Positions 57,830-64,000 of a stretch of DNA of 64,000 nt are shown one piece after another. The stretch is from Nectonema munidae (lineage: Eukaryota > Nematomorpha > Nectonematoida > Nectonematidae). A program made the translations under genes and the position numbers. The notes below the pieces were generated by a model. That model had not been told where the DNA came from and ran no database searches. It saw only the letters and a list, made by a program, of their open reading frames with translations. The stretch covers positions 382,001 through 446,000 of the forward strand of contig JAUIRK010000065.1 of assembly GCA_030549495.1 (NCBI GenBank). Direction: 5' to 3'. Each line of letters starts with the position of its first letter. Positions within the stretch are counted from its first letter, which is position 1.

Positions 57830-59790
57830 AAAATTATTTTAAATTTGAGGGAAATTTTTAGTCAGAATTTTATTTTCAATCAAAATTTTAATAGTGATTT
57901 TCAATCAAAAATCTTTTTTGAGGGAAAAATAAGTCCTGAAATGAAGAAAGCATCGTAATAAAAAAATTAAGAATAAAAAATTTTTTTATTTAGAATATAG
58001 AAGTATGTTTATGAGATAATTTTCAGGCATACACCACTAATTCTATTTCTACTTTGACACATTTTTTCACAGTAGTGGTAAAAACTTAGCCAAAAAATGG
58101 TATCAACATCGTCAATTTAGTTAAAAAAATATTTTACTTAAAATATGAAATGTTTTTAAAGAAAATTTTCAGGAGAAACTAACATATTTGATTGACATTT
58201 TCACATTCTAATTACGAAACTGAGTCCAAAAATCAAATAAGCATTGAGATCTAGTATAAAAAAATATTTTATTGAGAATATAAATAATGTTCTAGGAAAT
58301 AATTTTTGCCGTCAATCACAAATATGATTGACATTTTGACACCCTAATTGCAAAAACTGAGTTGAGAGATGAAATCAGCATGGCCGATTTGATGTAAAAA
58401 AATTAATTTTATTTAAAATTTTAATGAATGTTTTCCTAAGTAATTTTATCATGCATCAAATTTTTGATTGACATTTGCTACAAAGTGTCCATGCTTATTG
58501 GAAAATATGCATGCATAAGTGTTATGTGTTCCAATATATATATGATTATAAATTTTCAAGAGTGTATGTAATATTAACACTAAGTTATAAGTAAGGCAAT
58601 TTTTTTGACCTTATATTTTAACCATGTTCTGATGAACTAGGAAGTGGTTTAATGATCTAATATCGGGTGCAAGAAGGTGGGCAACTTTTTGTAATTAAAT
58701 AATGAACATCACGAATGATTCATCAAAAAAAACCTTTGAACTGAGATAGGTTGATAAATATTCAGGCCTGATAAAAAATACACCATGCTGATAAAAAAAG
58801 CCTAAGATCATCAAGAAGATTCTTTGATCAGAATGCTTTCAGAGAGGAAAAGATCTGTTCAAAATAAATCCTTAAAAAAGTTTTTTCAAACACACATTGA
58901 AGAAAATAAATTTCTAATGAGAAAAGAGCCACCAAGAAAGATCATCATAGAATGAATAGCAAAATCATACTGTAAAGTATAGAAGATATGACGTAGAGAC
59001 TACGAGCTGATAACGAATTTGTAGCTAAAAAGATGGAGGTCCTATCGAGATACATATTACTGATAAATGAAATATTTTGAGTGAATTAAACACCTAAAGT
59101 TGGTTTATTAAATAAATTAAGAAAATAATTACCAGATAAATACTGCAAGTAGAATTTATTTTGAAGTTTATATATTTGACATTGATTGACACGTCTACAT
59201 AAAAAAAATGAGCATCACCACTAAATTGGGCATATTTGAAAATGAGTATATATGTGTAAAAAACTTTATATTTAGATAAAGTCTTTTTTAACTGTCAAAT
59301 ACAAATCATTTTTTGACAAAAAATGGACATCACCACTGAATTCAGCATAGTTGAAATATATATGCCACATTAAAAATAATATAATATAAGGAATTAATCT
59401 CTAGAATTATTTTTTGCGAAAAATATGTTTTAATAAAATGAGATATATGAGTATAAATTAGAGATCAGGTGAATGTCCTATGAGAGACGTGGATGAAATA
59501 TCATGTTTACCCAATTTTATTTGTATTGATTTCTGTTTAGTTGAAAATAACAAGCATGTGCATTTTATGTGAACTAAAATGATAACAAAATGTTTCAAAC
59601 GTCATTGTTATGCCTACGTTCTTGAAAAAGAAGTGGTTTCTTTTGATATGATTTAATTGATCTTTTGCCTTATGGAGTGTACTCTAATTCTAGCAATAAT
59701 TTTTTTTATATTACCAAATTTTGATATTATCGATTAGTTTTTGTTTTTAATTAAATTCAATGGATGGGAAAAGTTCGTTCTTTTTTACAA
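57830..59790. other. AT-rich sequence with loosely repeated segments
   Basis: Several segments of about 100 bp between 57940 and 58480 share the pattern GATTGACATTTT...ACTGAGT...TTTTATTTAGAATAT and may be a degenerate long-unit tandem repeat. Similar pairs occur at 59180-59360 (AAAAATGAGCATCACCACTA and AAAAATGGACATCACCACTG). No gene recognised. Confidence 0.45.
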
Positions 59791-59814
59791 AATTAATGTT
59801 AGGAAAATGAAAGT

Positions 59815-60787
59815 CAATATCATCAACTTTTGAAAACTATAAAGGAATCCTTGGAAATAGAAAAAATGAATTAGATATTAAATATGATGATACTGATGTC
59901 AATGAGTACATCGACTTGGAAATTGAAAGCTGGACAGAAGTTAAAAATTATAGTTGATGTAATGTATCAACTGATGAATTACTATATTATATCTATAATA
60001 TTTCATTTATATGATATAAATATATAAAACAATAATAAATGCGTTTTGTTCAGGTACCCAACAATGAAAAAATACTCACACAGTATTGATGGTTTTTTGA
60101 ACGATTTTCCTTACCTCTATAAAGAAAGCGGTTTTCCAGAAGTCAGTTAATGTAAAAGTTCTAAATCAAAATATCCTAATGTTTTGATATGTTTTTTTCA
60201 AGACATATTGGAGAGAAAAGATGAAGTATACATTTGTTAATGAAAGAAAAGGAAATGAAAAATAGAAAACGATACAAAAAACTTTTGGATCCAAAGGGAG
60301 TGAAAAGTAAAGCTGATTGGGGTTTGGAAAACTTCCTACCAGAATTACGACATTCAGAAGATTTTTTGTCAGTGGAAATTCATTCTGAATTGTTGACAAG
60401 AGAGTATTATAAAGTAAGGAATTGTAGATTTGAAAATGGAAATTACCTTTCCTTATTAGAAGGAAAGGAATTATTGAAGATAAGAAACCACTTCCAGAAA
60501 TATGGAAAAAATATCCTTACATTAAATCTTTCGCACAGGTTATTTAAGTTTTTATAAGCTTGCATTGATCTATCCCAATTTTATCCGAGATTGTGTCAGA
60601 GTTGCAAAGACTCAAGCCAAGACTTGTAATAAGTCAAGATGCGAGAAGCTATTTTTACGAAAAATTAGATAAATATAAAGAACTCATTTTATCACATTTC
60701 AAAAGTAAAAATGTTTTTCTTAATCAACTTGAAGAAAAAATAAAGTGTGAGAAGGACAGCGAAAAAATGAAAAGTAGGGAAATTTAA
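59815..60787 (+). pseudogene. Unidentified gene or gene relic in short exons
   Basis: I do not recognise this gene, but several plus-strand stretches look coding. One lies at 59860-59955 (NELDIKYDDTDVNEYIDLEI). Another, at 60054-60150, follows the acceptor ttttgttcag (KKYSHSIDGFLNDFPYLYKE). A long stretch, 60234-60557, contains SKADWGLENFLPELRHSEDF and EGKELLKIRNHFQKYGKN. The last, 60593-60787, is charged and helical (EKLDKYKELILSHFKSKNVF). A donor-like AG|gttatt at 60538 and an acceptor-like gtgtcag at 60600 could join the last two. Frames do not connect cleanly between the earlier parts, so it may be decayed. It could also be a transposon gene I cannot place. Confidence 0.4.
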
Positions 60788-61291
60788 CTGTTCTCACTTT
60801 TTAATGATTTTGTTTATTTAGGATCGAGAAAAGATGTTATGCGCTATTATGCATGAGTCTGATGTTTAGAGAAATTTCAAGAACGTTCCATCTTTCGAAA
60901 ATGATCAACGACTCCAACAGTCTTCCAAATGATGATAAAAGATAACATTTTTTCAAAAAAGAAAAACTCCTTCTTCCTAAAGATTGAAAGATGAATTTAT
61001 TTTCAATTCAGATTCTTTCGCGGATTTATTTTTTGGATGCTTTTGTACTTTTTATTGTTTCAATCTCAAATATCCTACAACACTAAAGAAAATCTCAAAT
61101 CCAAAAAATCGTTTACGATTTGAAGGATGATGAAAGCCTAGACAAAATTATTTTGAATGTTTCTTTTTTAATTAATAAAAATTTTTGAAAACTCTCAAAA
61201 TTATTCTTGTTAACATATTTTTTTCTGTTTTTAATAGAGAAGCAGAATTCATAAAGATTAAATATATCATCTTTCTAAAATAATCTATATA

Positions 61292-63440
61292 CAGTAGAAC
61301 TCCTCTAATGGGTCACCATAGGGACGAAGTCTTTTGACCGTTATTTAGGATTGACCTCATTAAAGGAGTAGTTATGTTATTTGAGAGTAAAATGATGCTT
61401 CTTTATATTATTTAAATTATTAGATGGTTAAAAAATTGAAAAATAAACTTAAAATGTCACAGGGAAATAAAAAAAGTAAAATCTATATTGTTATTTTTAT
61501 TTTGCAAAAAAAACAGGTACTAATTTTACTTTTTAATAAAGTAGGTATCAATTAATATTTGCTTTTTTGCTAGCTGTCCTCTAAAACTATTACTTGCTCA
61601 ATGTCTTTTTCCAGTTTTCGCGCAAGCTTTGTAACATTCCTCTTTTAAGTGCAAACTTTTTAAGATCGATTGCAGAGGTTAGAGCTTCATAAAGATTTTT
61701 TATAGAACATTCACTCTCACCAAGCAAATTATCTACCATGTGCAAAGCCTCCGGGTCTGATGAATTTTCACCGAGGACGTCTTGTACTAATTCTTCTTCC
61801 ATGTACCAGTAAGTTCTTCAACGACTGGTAAATCATCATCAATTGATATGAATTCCGTTTCTGTCATAAGGTTTTCTATTTCACAGCGCTGAGAGGCTTC
61901 TTTGATAAGATCATCAAGTGGGATGCCCTGTTCAAGATTCAAAGATTTGCAAAATACCAAAACCACTCTTGCAAAAACAAGCCTCAACTGTAGAGGGTTT
62001 GATATCTTTAACAGAGTCCGTTATCCATTCAATGGCGTTTAAAAAGAGTAATGGAGTGGAGGGAAAATTTCCTTATTTTTTGTTCTTGCAATAATGGAAC
62101 TAAGAAGATTTTTTCGATAATAACGTTTAAATATATGAATTATGCCCTGATCAAGAGGTTGTAGAACTGAGGTACAATTAGCAGGAAAGAAAATAACTTT
62201 TATATTTTTCGTCTTAACATCTTTTGGATGGCCATGAGCGTTGTCTACAAACAACAAAACATTGCGTTTTTGCTTTTGCACCAGCTTATCAAATTCAAGC
62301 AGCCATTTACTGTAAAGTTCAGCAACCACCCAAGCTTTTTTATTGGACTTTCATAAAACAGGAAAAGCTTCATGAGGAACATTTTTAAAACAACGTGGCT
62401 TCTGAAATCTTCCTATAACGAGCGGTTTTTGGAATTCTCCATTCATATCAAAGCAAAGAACATGTAGCGTTCGATCAGGAAGTTGACGAAAAAAACGCCT
62501 GTCTCATCCACATTATAGTTTTCCAATCAGAGACAAGACTTTTATCAAGACTTTTGCTTTCTCCACAAGCTTAGAAGATGAAATATTATAACGTTTACGC
62601 AAGCACCCATTTGAAGCTTTGGAGTTAGAAAGGTTTAAGTCTTGTGCGTAGCGTAGAGCTCGTTCTTGCATCAAAGGCCGACTAACAGTTAAATTAGGCA
62701 ACGCATTTTTGAAACGATTCCCACATAACATGATTCAAAGTATCATTTCGCGTTGCTATATTTCTTCTTTTGCGGTCACCCTGCTTGCTTATTTTTCAAA
62801 ATATTTTGGACCTGACTTCGACCAATGCCAAAGATCTCAGCTAGTTGTCTAGTACTTTTGCCTCGTCTCGCATTTATAAGATCAATTTTTTTGTTGTAAT
62901 ATTAGTTCCTTTCTTTTACGACTTTCCATTTTGGAATTAATAAAAAAAACTGGAATAAATAAATGAGTGAATCTGGATAATTAAAAATAAAACACTTAAA
63001 TAAAGAATAAAAAACTATGAACATATACCCAAGATCAAATCAACGAGAGACAAATAAGATAAAAGAAACGTTAATGTTGCTGTAGCAAAAAACATGAATT
63101 GATTGAATAAAAAATATCGAATCAGAGAGGCCTGTCTTATGTCACTCACACACACACTGCCAGTGATGATGAAGAAAGCCACACAAACAGATGCTTAGGA
63201 AAACTGATTTAAAATTCGCAACTAAAAGTGTTTTTATTTTGATGTTAATCCCTTTGAAAGTTTACCCAATTTCTCCGTTTTGACAAAAATAGGTGACCAT
63301 AATACGCAATACGAGAGTGACCGTTATACTCAATAATTATGCAATATATAGAAATATAAAAGAATTCGAGACTATACTTTCTGGCCGTATTAGAAGCGTT
63401 GACCGCTTTTCAGGAGTGACCGTAGAGAGGAGTTCTACTG
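61292..63440 (-). mobile_element. Tigger/pogo DNA transposon, end to end
   Basis: Inverted termini of 15 perfect bases, CAGTAGAACTCCTCT at 61292 and its complement ending at 63440, are flanked by TA duplications (61290-61291 and 63441-63442). A second matching block, GGTCAC with GTGACC, lies just inside. The length, 2149 bp, and the TA target are typical of Tigger elements. The transposase is on the minus strand and damaged. Confidence 0.93.
61590..62935 (-). pseudogene. Tigger transposase, broken
   Basis: The minus strand starts MESRKRKELILQQK (about 62930). A pipsqueak-type helix-turn-helix follows (KSTRQLAEIFGIGRSQVQNI, 62860-62800), then a CENP-B-type domain (RPLMQERALRYAQDL, KASNGCLRKRYNIS, 62680-62580). 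The DDE_1 core contains NVLLFVDNAHGHPKDVK and FFPANCTSVLQPLDQGIIHI (62260-62130). An acidic C-terminal region runs down to 61590. All domains are present in order, but at least four frame changes or stops break the frame. Confidence 0.88.
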
Positions 63441-63614
63441 TACATTTATATATATTAAAAATATAGCAAATGAAAGGCTTGGGTTTAACTAATCAATGTA
63501 TAAATGAGTATGGTAAAAAAACGTGATAACTTATCAAATGAAACTAATGAATGTGCTTCGCTATTGAAAGAGTAAAATGACTTTATAGCTAGTAGAATAA
63601 TAATAGTAATATTC

Positions 63615-63785
63615 ACTATGGGGGCGTGAGTAAGATTGGTTAAGTAGTGGGTTTCGATAACTCACGGTCTTGGGTTCGATCCCGCATCAAGCCTACTTTC
63701 TCATAGTTGGATACAAGCGGCGCAATTGTGCCTTTTCGATGAAAACACCCCAGGGTACCTTTACCTATGACTCCCGGGAAAATAC
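63615..63785 (+). mobile_element. tRNA-derived SINE
   Basis: The head resembles a tRNA. GAGTAAGATTGGTTAAG is in the A-box position. A stem GTGGG/CTCAC closes a 7-nt loop TTCGATA (anticodon-like CGA), and GGTTCGATCC (63673-63682) is a full B box. The Ser-CGA-like head lacks a long variable arm. The body continues with AAGCGGCGCAATTGTGCCTT and ends near TCCCGGGAAAAT. The homologous copy at 55550 confirms that it is a dispersed family rather than a tRNA gene. Confidence 0.75.
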
Positions 63786-64000
63786 TAGAAAGTTATTAAA
63801 TGAAAACTAGTCATTTTTATTATGACTATACTAAAAATACTAGTGTGTTACTAGAAGAAAAATAGTAAATTTTACTACTACTATAGTAATTCTAAGGACA
63901 GTAAATTTACTATATAATTCTAGTAGCCATAAGTAGTTTTTTGAGTGTAAATTAAGAAAATAATTACCAGAGAAATACTGGAAGTAGAATTTATTTTGAA
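63786..64000. other. Window end, AT-rich repeats of TACTAG words
   Basis: Repeated TACTAGT and ATTTTACTAC words. The last about 50 bp (TTAAGAAAATAATTACCAGA onward) closely repeat 59115-59165, indicating another dispersed repeat that continues beyond the window. Confidence 0.5.

Noticed and set aside
63620-63690. Functional tRNA-Ser(CGA) gene
   Set aside because: No long variable arm, T-stem mismatch, and a homologous tail shared with 55550 point to a SINE.

Overview
The window is eukaryotic nuclear DNA from a metazoan. It is strongly AT-rich, has GT-AG spliceosomal introns up to about 5 kb, very low gene density and heavy loading with decayed transposable elements. The readable genes are animal-type: a selenophosphate synthetase close to arthropod SPS, a holocytochrome c synthase and an OST4 microprotein. 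An arthropod is likely. A parasitic copepod such as a sea louse would fit the AT-rich, Tigger/hAT/piggyBac-rich texture, but that species guess is inference only.

Layout. 1-9 kb: minisatellites, a hammerhead-ribozyme-like motif, a 0.5-kb foldback repeat and a dead piggyBac transposase. 9.1 kb: OST4 on the minus strand, 42 codons, with a poly(A) signal and a CpG-dense promoter-like patch. 9.6-13.4 kb: a 3.3-kb non-autonomous hAT element with perfect 8-bp target duplications, carrying nested MITEs, tandem repeats and a stretch that looks like an assembly error. 13.4-19.6 kb: mostly featureless. 19.6-25.2 kb: nested hAT elements, a LINE tail and a second hAT pseudogene. 25.9 kb: one convincing internal exon of an unidentified minus-strand gene. 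27.2-28.2 kb: CAT-rich tract.

28.3-42.8 kb: a seven-exon selenophosphate synthetase (448 aa, Cys at the Sec position). Its introns hold IS630-like, piggyBac, Tigger and LINE remnants, mostly antisense to the gene. 43.5-46.6 kb: a broken Ty3/gypsy element and a transposase-like relic. 48.4-50.2 kb: a hAT copy with target duplications. 52.4-53.8 kb: a LINE fragment and TTAA-flanked MITEs. 54.3-55.2 kb: intronless holocytochrome c synthase. 55.5 and 63.6 kb: two copies of a tRNA-like SINE. 57.2 kb: a probable terminal exon of an unknown minus-strand gene. 59.8-60.8 kb: unidentified coding-like segments. 61.3-63.4 kb: an end-to-end Tigger/pogo element with inverted ends and TA duplications, its transposase broken.

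The three recognised genes are housekeeping genes of unrelated pathways: ER N-glycosylation, selenium metabolism and mitochondrial cytochrome c maturation. Nothing suggests co-regulation. Several start codons suggested by open frames are TTG and were not accepted as eukaryotic starts.
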